Program-made: the position numbers and the translations under genes
Part shown: in pieces, positions 1 through 13,509 of the stretch
Position numbering within the stretch: the stretch's first letter is position 1
Layout of the letters: each line of letters starts with the position of its first letter
Notes under the pieces: generated by a model
The model's database searches: none
What the model saw: only the letters and a program-made list of their open reading frames with translations
Told to the model about the DNA's origin: nothing
Assembly: GCA_900660155.1 (NCBI GenBank)
Contig: CABFPE010000119.1
Location: 1,276,151 to 1,340,150 of the forward strand
Origin: Hofstenia miamia
Lineage: Eukaryota > Xenacoelomorpha > Acoela > Hofsteniidae
Length of the DNA stretch: 64,000 nt
Reading direction: 5' to 3'

Positions 1-1806
1 TAGATAACTGTCAAAATTTCTGTTTTTTTTTTACCAAATATTTCTTGAGGAGAACACTTACAATGCTTCTGTTAAAGTATAAAACTTCAATGAAACTTAC
101 GACCTCTTCTGCACATATAATGCTTATGTATTATGTTGAAGTTTACGCGATTCGATTTTGTTTTCACTTTGATATTAATAACTAAACCGAAAACTTCTCC
201 ATGAAACATGCACAATTAATTAAATCAAATCACAAACTGCAAATAAAATTGACTTTGATTTTGGCTGCATTTCATTATTTGCAATTAAAATATTTCCAGT
301 TGTTTCGAAATTAAATTCCTCCTATGAAATAAAAATAAATAAAATGAAAGAGGAACAAACCATGCAATTTATTATTACATATTTTTGAAATTTTTCAATA
401 TTTTTTAATTTGATATTTAACGCATTAGAATTTTTGTTATCAGTAATAGCCTTCTAATATCACAGAAATGTTGTTTTCTTTTAGAAGTTTGAACAAAAAT
501 CTCTATGAATTCACAATACAGCGTTCATAAAAAATATAGCATTTTGTTCTCTAGTAATGGGAAGAAATGAAAAAGACATTTAATTTAACTGTCTGAAATT
601 GATTTTTCGAGGTAAAACGTTTATTCAATTTGAGAGTACAGCTTCGTTTATCAACACCTCGTCGTCCAGCATTGACAATTAATGGGAAATTTATCTATTG
701 ACTAATTGGGCGAACATATGCTATAAAAATGCATAACGGGACAATTAGTTTTGAAAACTCTCTTAAAATTAAATGAAAAAAGGTTCTTAATAAAATTGCC
801 AGAAGCTAAAATGCATATTTGCGAGTTCCAAGCAAAAAATACTAAATGAAGAAATTTATAGCTTTAGACAAAATTTTGCCTCAGAGGCTTAATAAAACAA
901 CAAATGGCCTAAAATATTTGCCATTATGGAAACAATAAGCTTTCCAAAGGCAGTGTAATATCATTTCTCTTAGCCCGGTTTATTAACTTAGCGCATTACA
1001 TTAGTTGATCCATAAAAGTTGCGGTACATTCTCAATTTAGTTTAAATTCTAAGATGTCTAAAGAGAGTTATATTTCAGAAACTAAAAATGAATCATTGCC
1101 AGATTTTGTAAACTACAAAGTTTTTTAATCAAATTTCAAACTTCAATTTATCAAAATTCTAAAGTTTAAGGTTTTAGCTTGGATTTAACAAATTCATCAA
1201 ATGTCGTTAACCAAGAGTACATTTGAATGCTAAATGGTCTCGTTAGCATTTAAGAGCTTCCTCTAACCTTTCAACAATTAATTTAATTTCGTCCTAAAAC
1301 ATGAATGTGTTCATTACGAATACTTGAATGTTTATTTTAACAATTACTATGTGGAGCACTCAATCACTCTATTGTTGGATCTGCATTGAAATTAAACTTT
1401 GTATAGACGTATGCAAGATACACTAGCATACGTCTCTTCTTGCCATCATATCATATCATATTGCGGTAAAATTAGCAAACCGAGCAAACCTTGTGCACTA
1501 GAAGCATGACCTGTACACGGACCTGGAGAGAAATAGGGGTATTCCAACAAAATTGAAATGCAAGCATATTTAATGTTAACAATTCCTCGATGATTTGCTC
1601 TTTACATTTTTTATATATAGTGAAACTTATAATGAGCTTAGATTCTGTATTCTTTCAGCAGTTTGTCAATGAAAATTTAAGTTTCCTTTCTACCAAATAC
1701 GCCTCGTTTGACAGGATTTTTGTGTGTGGCTACAGCTGGTATTTAAGCCTTAAAATCTATTAAAGATGAAAATGCAATTCAGCTGATATCTATAGCAAAC
1801 CTCTCG
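1..1806. other. AT-rich spacer, no gene seen
   Basis: Both strands are broken by frequent stops and I recognise no protein, RNA gene or element. A short CATAT repeat lies near 1446-1461. Confidence 0.6.
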
Positions 1807-1814
1807 CATTGACT

Positions 1815-2057
1815 CAGTGGCGTAGACAGAAAGCAAATGTGGGTGGGCCAAGTATTTGATGAGTTCAAGGGAACTACAAAGTGTTTGTTTCAAGACACCG
1901 CCATCTGCTATAGAAGCTTATAGATAGAAAAACTCATAAGGGTTGATATAATTTTCTATAAATTTATTATATTTTAAACAAAAGGCTCAACTTCGGAGTC
2001 TAAACTTTGCAAATTTGGAGAGGCATGGCCTCTTTCGTTCTCCTGGCTACGCCTATG
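1815..2057. mobile_element. hAT-type non-autonomous element (MITE)
   Basis: The 243-bp insertion is flanked by an exact 8-bp direct repeat, CATTGACT, at 1807-1814 and 2058-2065. Its ends are inverted: CAGTGGCGTAGACAG on the left and the complement of CATAGGCGTAGCCAG on the right. An 8-bp duplication plus CAGTGGCG-like ends is the usual signature of hAT elements. No transposase is encoded; short open frames across it are incidental. The perfect duplication suggests modest age. The hAT assignment is inferred from duplication length and end sequence. Confidence 0.85.
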
Positions 2058-2065
2058 CATTGACT

Positions 2066-4292
2066 ATCTTCAATGGCAATGAATGAGCATATGATATGAC
2101 AAAAATTAAAATTTAATTTCAATGCCAAGCGTACATTCTTTAATATTAGACAATAGATCATTCTGTAACCCACATCAAAGAAGGAATTCAACAACTAAAC
2201 GGCAAGAAATCTTTTTAAGTATTATTTGTAAAAATCTCTAAAAAATTACTTCTCTAATTAGTTTTTAGTGACTGTTGTTGTTTTTACTAATACTAAGTCT
2301 ATTTTCAATTGAAAGCATGTCAGATGAGGTATTGATTTTAGAAGGAACTTTTTACTGTTCCTTCAAATGTGATTCCAAATTATTTGAGATAGTATTTAAT
2401 GTCTTTATTTGAGATAATATTTTATGTCTAGAGTCAGGAATAAAAATCTAGAAAAGGGCTATAATACCGTATCCTGTTACAAAGATGTCATCAGAGAGAC
2501 TTAAAATGATTTCACACCTCATTCATGTGCAACTATAAAATTGTATTTGCAGAGAACCTAGCATAGGAATTTAAAAATAAATAATTTGTACTAAAGTAAT
2601 ATATACATTTTGTCCTATATATTATAGTTTGATGAAATTTGTTTTTTATAAGTTTAGTTTCAGATTTTGATTTATTTGTTTTGCTATCGTTGAACACTCT
2701 ATAAAAACTATTTCTCTTGAAGGTAGTACATGGAATTCCACTTTTCACTTATTGTTGCAAGAATTTCAGTTTTACATGTATTTAGACTTTTGCTTAAAAC
2801 AAATAACTTCAGTCTATTAGAATATAATGGCTAATAGGCTGTACATATGCATTTAATATATTTTACTAGAATATAATCTAACACATTTCTTACTTATGCA
2901 TATATTACATATCCTTTGATTTGATAGGAAGGAACAACTAATGTATTTTGTGTTGCATATAAAATATATTTACAGTAAAATTGTCCCTTCAAATCTAAGC
3001 ACGGTGTCACTTGTCACAATAGGATAAATAAACAAATTATAATAGATTCTAATAATATAACAACTGGCGACTATTTTAAGAAATTTGTTTGCTTTATAAC
3101 TGTTTAATAAACTGACAATTAAAATACTCTGTGTCATCGCTATAATTATAGAAACAATCAATTGCTTTGATAAGAATGGCCGAATAAATTTAGAAATCCA
3201 AAAACTGTGTTCTGTAATAAACTATGTAATAAATAAAGAATGATGACGCTTTGTAAAAATTCTCTGCTTTAAGGATTTCCTATTTTCGTGGTAGTATTTA
3301 AGCAAGATGATTGTTGCTGTGGTTCACTAACACACTACGGTGCTTTAAAATAATAAAAAATGCACTTTCGTTCTAACTGCATTTTCTTAAATGCGTTAAT
3401 TGTTCGTGACAAATGAACAGTCTATAAAATTCCTTTTAGAGAAATTGCTATCGACGCAACACGCAATTGTTATATAAATATTTACTCGAAGAAAGCAAAA
3501 TTTTCAAAACGCTATAGAAGCGTTAAGATATAATTTAAGAAACTAAATGTACATGTATCAGACGATTATAACAATAATTATAGTAAACAGTAGTAAATAG
3601 TAGTTTCAATGGTTTAAAAAACATCATTCACAACTTAGTTCAAACAAGAATGGTGTTTAATAAACACCCACATATTCACGTATACCATTTAATTTGATTA
3701 TTTATAAAACTATTTTAATGGAAAATAATAAATTGCAATGCATTTTGGCATCGTTGCTAGGGTGAGAATATGAATTCATTCGGTACTTTGAACACAGTGT
3801 AATATTAGTCTACTTTTCAAGCATCTCCGTTTAATTTATTCAATTAATAATAAATTAGAGGAAACCACGTGTATATTTCTTCGTAGAAAATTATACAGAA
3901 TTTTTACAGCTGACTTGAAGTAAATGAAGTGTATTAAAGTATTCCATAGGCAATTGTAGAATTGCAATAAAAATCTTACCCAGATATTTTTCTGCGTATT
4001 AACTTCATTTATGTGAAAGTTTCCAATATTGTAGCTTCTACCGCGAATTATCCCACATTCTAGCGCTGACAAAAGACATAATTTCAACTGGCTTTCTGTG
4101 CTACGCTGCTATTGGCGATTCCACTCGCGTGTCAATCGTGATAGCATTTCCATTTATCTATCCATTGATGCTCGTGGCTAATTTGAACAAGCCCCCGAAT
4201 TAACCGTATCGTCCCAAATCACATATTTAGTAATTAGAATTCCCAATCGATGTCTTAATTGAATACATATATATTCTTACTATAAATATAAA
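2066..4292. other. AT-rich spacer, no gene seen
   Basis: Very AT-rich DNA with only short chance frames on either strand. No recognisable protein, RNA or element ends were found. Confidence 0.55.
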
Positions 4293-4437
4293 GATGGAGA
4301 GAAAAGGGAATCGCAATATTCAAAATCATATATTAACCTTGGAAAAATAGAGATAAACTCAAAAGAGATGGAGAGAAAAGGGAATCGCAATATTCAAAAT
4401 CATATATTAACCTTGGAAAAATAGAGATAAACTCAAA
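4293..4437. repeat. Tandem duplication, 74-bp unit, two copies
   Basis: A unit beginning GATGGAGAGAAAAGGGAATC occurs at 4293 and again at 4367, with no mismatch seen over about 71 bp. The identity means a recent local duplication or an assembly overlap; unlike the other duplicates in this window, no N marks the junction. Confidence 0.85.
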
Positions 4438-4649
4438 TGCACTATTTGACATATTAATAAGCTTGGAATTTTGATGTTCTTTCCAAGTGCTTCCAAGAGA
4501 AAAATATAGATGGGAGAGTACCGGTATTTAATAAAATATTTTAGATAAATTCAATTTAATCACGAATGATTTCAAATTAAAAATTCATATGAAATATTAT
4601 CAGGCGTGCATGTTTGTCAGGTTAGTGATTTTCAGATAGGTCATTATTA

Positions 4650-4745
4650 GGGTTCTGCCAGACCGTCTAGTCTCGTGGGATTGTCTGGTTCCAGTCTCAA
4701 CAACTAAACATATGTTGGAGCCTGGGGGTAACATGGGACTGGGAT
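4650..4745. repeat. Dispersed repeat, copy 1 (partner near 34738)
   Basis: The segment starting GGTTCTGCCAGACCGTCTAG resembles the segment at 34738 that starts AGTTCTGCCAGACAGTTTAG. Both continue with a CATGGGA motif and a GGTCCCA or GGTTCCA motif. Similarity fades into AT-rich sequence and I could not define ends or a target duplication. It is probably an old mobile-element fragment of unknown class. Confidence 0.5.
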
Positions 4746-5930
4746 TAAAATCAGAACCTGGAAGCACATATTTCAGAATATTATTAATAATTTTTTGCTA
4801 ATTTTGGGAAAATCAGAACTGATGAAACCAGACTCGTATGGGATTGAAGCGGGACAAAATCCAGTTGATCAATATGAAAATGGGTTAATGGAATAAATAA
4901 AATTCTAACCACGTTAACCATTTTGTGTAGGTTGGGTTCGGGTGGAGTTGCAAGTAGGCTCCGCTTGCAGATTGTTTTTGGACTGTTTGCAAATATTCAC
5001 CTAGTTTTGTGCTGAGCCTGGCCGTCTGTGTTACCTGTTCATGTGAATTTGAGCTGAATATTATTCTATGTTTGGTCAACAAATTATGTTTCTATTTTAT
5101 TTAAAAGTCTGTTCTATATTTAAAATGAAAGCTCCATTCAAAAAACATGGACACATTAGACTTCATTGTATTATGTTACTCATAACTTAAGTAGTTTTTT
5201 ATTTCATATTCTAATTTTAAATCATGTTTGTAGGTGTGTGTATTTTGTCGGAGTTGTTTTCTGTAATGCAAAGTAATAGAGGTCGAATTAAGATAAAAAT
5301 CCTGACGGAACTAATTGATATTGGTAAGAGTTGGCTTTCAGAAATTTTTAATGAGTTGCAGTGGGGTGACATTTTTGGACCCACACCACACCAAAAGCAA
5401 ATACCTACAAACCACACCATGAGTCCACAACACACCACAGGAATATAAATTTGCCGCAAAAATTGCCATAGCAATTTTTTTGAAAAAAAGTATTTGTAGG
5501 CAATGGGGATCTTATGCAAATTCTAACATGTATTAATATAAATAAAATTATAATAAAATTTTACATCTTTGCAACTAAGTTAATGATTTAATAATTTTTA
5601 GAACTATTGAGGTCAACTACAAAGCTCTTGCTCTACAAATCCTCACAGGAATCTCCACAAGTTAAAATTTCATCCCTGCCCCACACCATATGTAGTGTAG
5701 TGCTCTGTTTTGTGAGGATCCCCACTCCATGAAAAGTCTGGTCTTGACAGAGACCAACATTTCATTATGATGTGCATTGAAAACTGCTCATATACAATAA
5801 AATATTTCCAACAATTTTTAATTATATTTACATGTAATCATTTACCTTCATATAACATTTGGGGGCACTATTTTTTGAACATTACTATCGGATATTTCGG
5901 GGAATGTGTAGTAGAAAAAGGCATTATTTG
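4746..5930. other. Spacer with a CACCACA-rich patch
   Basis: Around 5380-5440 there are several CACCACA/CACACC words, and a related CCCCACACCATA motif occurs near 5687. Open frames of 74 and 100 codons cross this patch on opposite strands, but neither resembles a protein I know. The patch may be the end of an undefined repeat. Confidence 0.4.
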
Positions 5931-6589
5931 CTAAAATAAGAGCAGTCTACAAGTGGAAAAATCGCTTTTGAGAAGGTTGAACAATGTTTGACAAAGATAT
6001 GAGAATAGGTAGACATTGTTGCTTAACCAAACCCTCACAAATTGAGAACTTCCAAGATATGGTTGAAAATGATACATTCGTGAGATATTTCCTGCATTAC
6101 GCATCAGTTTTGGCACTATAGAGGTAATAATAACGGACTATTATCACGACACCTGCAAGTTAAGTACCAACAATATTAACTCATGAGCAAAAATCAATTT
6201 TGTGCAAGTTTGTCCTAAGCTGTTGCAAATTCATTTAGAAGAAGATGAAACACTTTTTCCCAAATACCTCAATGAGGATGAAGCATAATTACCTTTTTTA
6301 CTTGATACTATTCCCAGTGACTATCACTTATTCAAAAAATTAAAGAATCTTCATGAGAAATTCATTTCCAAATGCTGGATTAACCGCAGGGGGAAATTGA
6401 GCAGCACTTATAGAATTTTGCGATTTAATGTCTATTCCTTATGTGCAGTGTATAGAGTTGGGAGGTGACTACAATGAGAAGTTTGATACATACATTGCAT
6501 ATGTGTGACATTATTTTTTTGTTTAAGTACAAATCGTTTTATGTGCTGACATTTCTTTTCTTTGTTCTTGAGATTTTGATCACTCCTCG
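5931..6589 (+). mobile_element. mariner-family relic, internally deleted
   Basis: The plus strand conceptually encodes, with stops, AVYKWKNRF followed by TMFDKDMRIGRH. This fits the helix-turn-helix N-terminal part of mariner transposases (consensus W..RF..GR..L.D..R.GRP). From about 6300 it encodes PSDYHLFKKLKNLHEKF and then ELGGDYNEKFDTYI, fitting the mariner C-terminal part (APSDYHLF ... GDYFE). The catalytic DDE middle is largely missing, so the copy has lost internal sequence. The right end reads as the complement of CGAGGAGTGATCAAAATC before a TA at 6590-6591, as expected for a mariner terminal repeat; no matching left end was found. It is inactive and old. Confidence 0.7.
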
Positions 6590-6591
6590 TA

Positions 6592-7990
6592 TATAAAGTA
6601 GATTGAAGTTATGGTTTTCAGAATGGATTTGCAGGAGAGCGTGGTTCATCTATTAACTTAGTAATGTGTGGCAGGAGATATACATGTATGTCTTGCGTAA
6701 AATATTTTTCTCATCAACATTTTTAATTAACTAAATTTTCTACTGTGGAACAAATGCTACAATTGCATATTTTAAAGTGAATTATTTTTTCGTCCAAAAG
6801 TCAAACTTTGTCTTACAGATAAGTTTAAGGATTGCGCAGGTTTGTCATCATGCAATCACATTGAAAGTCTTTTTGTCTATTTTTATGAATATACTCTCTT
6901 CGCAAGAGATATGAATGCCCTTAGCGTAAGTAATTTATTTCATCAGTCGAAAGAATAGTTTTTCAATTGAATTAATACAATTTGATTTATAAACCAACAT
7001 TCCATGGATTTTAAATTGCTTAAGTATAAAAATTAGTTTAATAGCTTGAGTAAGAAATTCCAAAAGAAAAACTTTCTACTTTTATGGATATCAAAGATCA
7101 ATTAATCATTCTCAAATTACAAACAAAAAAAATAAAAAATTCAATATTTATTAATTTATTAACTTGTATTTTGGTTCGTAGCAGGTACTCCATTGTGCTG
7201 AGTTGCACAAAATTTAAAGTTTACTGAACTACGTATACGAGAGTTGAGGCCGTTTAGCTTTTACTAGCTGGACTTTCTGAATATATTTAGTAGTCCACAA
7301 GATTTGGCCAATTTCAGCATTAGTGAAGTGTAAATCAAATTAAATTGACTTCAAAAAAGTGGTTTATGTTCAAATATACTAAGTTTCTTTTATTACTGTG
7401 CTATTCTTCCAAGCTATTAAGATTCTATCAATTAAGGGAATTCCGACGAAATGCTTGACAGTTGGGGTTCTATTTTATGGTATTCTTTCCAAATAGGGAA
7501 ATTCAATTCTAGATGACACATTAGTCAACAGCAACTTATTCTGTTCACTTGAAGATTATTCTCTGTCTTTTAAAACTTGAAGAATAAACCGAAATCTCTC
7601 AAAAGAATACAAGATAAAAACTGGCCTGAGATTAGAATTATTATAGAAGCTGTTAACTTTTTGATGGCTTCAATTCGAAAATTATGCTGTAATTTTTCAC
7701 AAAATATTTTTAGTATTTCTGCGAGAGTTCCTATTTGAATTAAATATGCTAGATAAAAAAATTATCTTCAAGGGAACATCCCACAGTCAATGTCTAAAGC
7801 CTGATTCTAAATTATAGTTAAACGAAGTTGACAAGCTGGCAAAAAGATAAATATAAAACTTTAATAATTCGTAGAAAATGTTGACGTAGTGAACAATTTT
7901 AATGCTGAAGAATAAATTGATGGGGATGATGTTTATCCAGCATTAGATTTTGTTGCTTGCCAACAGATTCTGGGCTTGAACTTGTGATTG
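6592..7990. other. AT-rich spacer, no gene seen
   Basis: No open frame of note and no recognisable element ends. Confidence 0.55.
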
Positions 7991-7998
7991 CTTACTTT

Positions 7999-8335
7999 CA
8001 TGAGCAGCTTTAGAGGGCGGGTGGGGGATGCCCACCCACTTCCAAAAACGGTCTAAGCATTATATAAAATTGAGGACATTCTATGTGGTTGCAGGGATAC
8101 AAATATTTTTTGGTTTTTTTCATACCGGATAAACCATTTTTATTTAGAGAAATTTAATGCCTTCCCATCAATATAGGTTGTCTTAGTAAGGGTTTTAGTG
8201 AACAACCTCATAAATCATTAAATTTTTGCAAAACATGATTAGATTTTGCTTAGCTAGCAAATTATAATTGTTTTATAATATTTTTAGGAAAAAAATTTGA
8301 CCTGCCCCGTTCGAAGTTTTCTAGGACCGCGCCTG
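7999..8335. mobile_element. hAT-type non-autonomous element (MITE)
   Basis: The 337-bp insertion is bounded by an exact 8-bp direct repeat, CTTACTTT, at 7991-7998 and 8336-8343. The ends are imperfectly inverted: CATGAGCAGCTTTAGA on the left and the complement of CAGGCGCGGTCCTAGA on the right. Both ends are GC-rich and the centre is AT-rich. No coding capacity. The family is inferred from the duplication length. Confidence 0.75.
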
Positions 8336-8343
8336 CTTACTTT

Positions 8344-11300
8344 CTTGTGTGTTCCCAATGGGATTTCTAGCTAGATTTAAAATAAATTTTACTACTGCCT
8401 AAGTGAACCTAGTGCATACTTAGAAAATTTTGACGTATCCAAAGGGGGATTTCGGATTATGTAAACTTCAAAACATGATAGTTATTTGAAAAGTAGAAAT
8501 TCCCTTAACATGAATTATTTGCGAGGTCAAAAAAGCGCAATGTAATATTTATATATATATATATCTGGAAAAGTGGGGTCACCCACTTCTACTTGATTAA
8601 GGATATAAGCGAAGGTTCTATAAGGTAAAAATTAGGTTTGTCTTATAGTTCAGATTTTTTATCTTCAGAAAAACACACCTAAAAATTGATTTTGCTAGGA
8701 TACCACTTCATTCCACAATTATATTATGCTTAGTGTTCCTTCTAAAAAAGACAGTGTATGGGCTTACGAACATCCGGGATAAGATCAATAAAGAGGGTGC
8801 TAGGAAACATCCATATCAGATCACTTAATGTTGTTCTTAAATGCTATAGAGTAGTGCATTTGCTGAAAATTTTGATTAAAGATAAACAAAGACTCAAGAT
8901 GAAATGAAAAGATAAGTTGTTAAGAAAACATTAAAAAAAGGACCTTTGAGTAATCTGAAGAATTGTGAATTGAAAATACCTATGATGCAAGAAGCAAAGT
9001 GAAGATATCCGCATAAAATTGGGAAGTCAAAGTCCAAATATACAAATTATGCCACATAAATTAATGTTTGGAAATGTAGTGAAGGCAAACGTATTAGTAG
9101 ATTGACATTAAATATATAAATTGAATTCATTTGCCCGGTTTTGAATTCAAACATTTCACTATCTTCATTAGATTATCGTTATCAGTAAACTTATGCTAAG
9201 TTTCCGTCTTGAATTTGATTTAATTAAAATTAATGAAGCTTGCAAGCACAAAATTAATTACATTCTCTAATTAAGGTTAACAAGTAGAATGTAATTGTAG
9301 ACCCCAGTGTTCATTAAAATTTGTGTTTGGATGCAAGATTTTTGCACTAATATTATTTTAATTGCTGAATTTTTCTTATGTAATCTGCTTGCGGTTAGGG
9401 CATTCATCCTATTTTGTTTTTTATATCTCTTAAGTTTCGTATAAAACAGTTCTAATAATGTTTTCATAAGACATATAGGAAAAACAAACATGGGTCTCTT
9501 CATAAGCTAATTATTCTAGCAACTGAAAAGGAAAGATTTGTTTGTCTACTGAGAACAAATGGTTTCTATGGCTCTATATCTACCGATAAGGAAATAAAAA
9601 ATTAGCGGATGGAGTTCATTGCTAAATTGCAAATTATCAGGGACTCTAAAAAATAATTTTCTGGTTATGACAAGGCAAAAATGCAGAAATATATTTATTT
9701 TTGCTTTACCATTAAACATTTTATTTTGTATTTAAAAAATATATTAAGAATTTCAGAAAAAAATATAATCAAACACAAATTTCCATTGATAAGGCCGGCC
9801 TGAAAGTGTTTTGTCTGATGTTGTGTATAAATATACCAGTTTCAACCTTATGCCGCTGAAAAGTCGTTTGCAGAAATTGAAAGTTGGGTCTACCAGAATT
9901 GCTTTGCTCAGAATAGTAAGCACAATCATGTAAGCATGATTACTTTAAGAATCATGGCTATTTCTGAAAAATATGGTTAATGTTTGTTACTGGAAAAATA
10001 CATAATTTTATTTCAAATATGCCAAAGAAATTACTGGAATTTATTGAAATCGGATTTCCCTTGAAAATAAGGCCGTTATATAATTTCCAAATAAACTTTT
10101 GATTGCTGTTGTAATATTTCCTGATTTTCCAGAGCGGATTGGCTCCCTTAATCCTCTCAGGCTACGAACCGGATTATCCTAATGAATTGGAAATGAAATA
10201 TTTTTAGCTAGATAATGTTAATCATCGATCAAAAACATCCATTTTTCATTGCGCCATTGTAGTTAACAATGTTAGATGTGCATTTGAAATTTGGTGTCTG
10301 CTACCAAACCTCAGTAATTTTCATAATACTTTAGGGGACCGTGCCAGTTTTTTCTAAACCTTTATATTATTGTCTAATTCAAATGAAATTAGCACAACAA
10401 ATGTAAATATGAAAAAACTATTCTATTCTATTCATATACATTTTTCATTTTCTTTGTTGTATTCATTGTACTGATGATTTTTAATGCACACGTTTTTAAT
10501 TTTGTCGTTTTTTAAATCCTAGTCGGTTTTTTACTGATAGAGTTACAATTGCAAGAGTTAAACATGACGTATTAAACAAATGAAAGGCATATCAATTACA
10601 CCCATATTTTGAAAATTTTAGATATTTAATTTGATTTCAAAGCTGTCTTGGTTTTTTGCATAAGGAAGGAAAACTTCATTCGTATTTTAGCGTGAAAACA
10701 GCATTTTTCAAAAGAAGCAAACCGTAAAAAATTGCTACACATGATTATCTTACCAAAATTCTTGTACTTATATATTTAGAGTTTATCACAAAATGCAGCA
10801 AGCAGTGCAAAAAATATCTTATTTCTATTAAATTTTCTTTGCAATGACAATCCATTTTATTCATTACAAACCCTGTCTACGGCTTCTTGGAGTCAAAATA
10901 ATATTATTTGGAAGCTTATTGTAAGTTTGAAGCAACAAATTCAAAGAAAATTGCCTATTTTATAGATTTTCCATAAATTTTTTTTTCAAGGACAAAGATA
11001 GTTCTATTACTTATTTTAAATTCCTACTACGGTATTTTGGACTGACAGGTAGCAATTGAAAAATGCTATATGTACTTACCATCAAAGTTGTATCTTGGGT
11101 AATTTTACTATTTTGTCTTTTATATGGCGAAGTCGGAGAGAATCATATAGAACCCAAGTTTCTAAAGAATCCACCCTTGTTCATAATTTAACCCCAGGGG
11201 GGACATTGACACCTTCTTAGGGATGTTCGTAACTACACCAAGGATCAAGTTACACTATAAACTCAAAAATGACCATTTTCGCTGGTACCATCCCTTAGCA

Positions 11301-11418
11301 ACGATCTAGTCAAGTGACATTTGCAGATATGTTCAGAGCAGTATTAGCATTAAAAAATTTTATCATCTCTTGAGTAAGAGAAAATTTATCAACTTTATAT
11401 TTTATTACTAGTCTCATC
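8344..11418. other. AT-rich spacer with a short (TA)n tract
   Basis: A (TA)n run lies at about 8550-8565. The rest has no recognisable gene. Short GC-richer patches at about 10135-10190 and 11190-11310 may be element remnants, but I could not define ends. Confidence 0.5.
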
Positions 11419-12319
11419 ATTTTTGTACTAACAACCCTATAAATCACATCGAATATTTTTTCTGAGTCAAGGCGATGCCTTGTTCTGAGTTAAGCCTTAC
11501 ATTTAAAGCTACGAAAAATGGGCTTTGGGGAATCAAAACGCTACAGCTACAGTANTATATATATATATATATATACATTCTAAAAGACCAGAAGATTTCA
11601 TGAAAAAAATCGAAGTTCTCAATAACAACCTATAAACATCCCACTTAAGGAAACCATGAAACCTATATTAAAGAAAATTCCAAAAGATTATTTAGAAATT
11701 AACCATGAGGTGTTAAATCAATTACTATATTTTTGCATCCAAAACTGTGCATTTGACTTTTGACAACAATTTATTTAATCAAATTAACTGAATACCTATG
11801 AGTTCTCCATTAACCTCAACAATGCACATTTCGCAATGGACATAATTGAAAGTGAATTTGAAAAAATCCAAACAAACGTATAGCTTATTTTCGCTGTGTT
11901 GAAGAAATGATTACTGTTTTAAAACTAAAATTAGAAGAAGATCATCTTTACATATTTTAAGCAGACTTTGATGAAATATTCAAGTTACTGTAGAACATGA
12001 AGTGGCTGATAGTTTGAATTTTCTTAGAGATTAGAATCTCAAATACTAAAAATGAATTGGTAACAGGAAACAAAAAATACAGATTCATATATACAATTTT
12101 ATTAGTATTCCATGAGACAAATACCAATAAATACTTAACAGATAGAATATTTAAAATAAGCATTGATTGTGTAAATAAAGGTTATTTTTGTACTAACAAC
12201 CCTATAAATCACATCGAATATTTTTTCTGAGTCAAGGCGATGCCTTGTTCTGAGTTAAGCCTTACATTTAAAGCTACGAAAAATGGGCTTTGGGGAATCA
12301 AAACGCTACAGCTACAGTA
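11419..12319. repeat. 136-bp direct repeat, copies 765 bp apart
   Basis: Positions 11419-11554 and 12184-12319 read the same along their whole length. The first copy stops at a single N (11555) followed by (TA)n. A perfect copy ending at an assembly N suggests a contig-overlap or misjoin artefact rather than an old duplication. The 11556-12183 segment between them is AT-rich with no gene seen. Confidence 0.8.
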
Positions 12320-13509
12320 TGTGAAAAAGATGTGATTATGGTACACTCTTAGAAATTTCAAAAGCATAAGTACTGGAATTTTGAAGGAATAAATAAATCG
12401 AAGAAATCTACGAATAAATTTTCAAATTCAATTGCGAATTTAATTGCAAATTACTTGGAGCTTTATAATGTATCTCGAATTTGACTCAATCAATGTATGT
12501 CATGACAACACTCATATACACGCAAAATTTCTATGACTAATTGTCACTGAAATCTAAATAAGTTTCCTGGTTTTTTTAAAGCAGAAAAATAAATTTACAA
12601 AAACTATGAAATTTAAAATGATATTCTGAAAGTTTGTTGCTTTTTCTAAACAATTTCTAAATGTAAATGANTGACTTTGATCACAAGAGTGATAAATGAA
12701 AGATTTCAAACGATAGATACCTTTGAAAAAAACGTTAAGATACATAAAACACAGCATAAGAATGTTAAGGAAACAAATTAAAAATTTTAATAACTAATAG
12801 CAACAAAGATTTGTCAAATATTGACGTCAACCAAAATCAAAGTCGTCTTTCTGAAAAATGATATTATACCAATGAGGTTATTTTTGGTTAAGTATATTAT
12901 ATATTTATACTTTTCATTCAGGTTCCCTCAAAATCAATGTTAGAGGTGTATAAAAAGACCAACTAAGTTTAGAAATTTTTCACCATCAGCATTCTTCAAA
13001 AAGGAACAATGAAAATTCTAGTAAAACACAAAGAAACAAAATAGTAGAATCTAAACGATCACATTTATTGGGGAAATAATTTAATGAATACTAAAAAGAT
13101 CTTGCCAACTTAAACGTATATCGAAGGATAATATGTGCTATATTTATGACAATGTTATTATTTTTCTAAAAATAATAAAATGTTATTGCACAAAGGCTAT
13201 TGAATTCTATGTTTCTATTTGTATAAGACTCTTCTTTTTACTCAACAGGAAAAAATAGATCGCAATTCACTGGTATCAATTAAATGCGACCTCAGGCAGG
13301 TTACATGCTACCTCTAGAAGCAGGAGATTTTGATTTCTATGAGGTCTTGAATGATTGAAATGTGTGAAGAACAATCAAACACAAATCAGAGGAAGTGTTC
13401 TCATCTAGATGTTGGGATGAGCTAGCATGAATTGGAACTGCTCTAGACCTATTCCACTTCCTTAACAATAGCGGTTGAAGTAAGCAATTGTAAGCAGCAA
13501 CTAATCCAT
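12320..13509. other. AT-rich spacer, no gene seen
   Basis: No recognisable gene or element. One ambiguous base lies at 12671. Confidence 0.55.

Noticed and set aside
5217-5519. 100-codon minus frame overlapping a 74-codon plus frame
   Set aside because: They lie on opposite strands of a CACCACA-rich patch with no recognisable protein on either.
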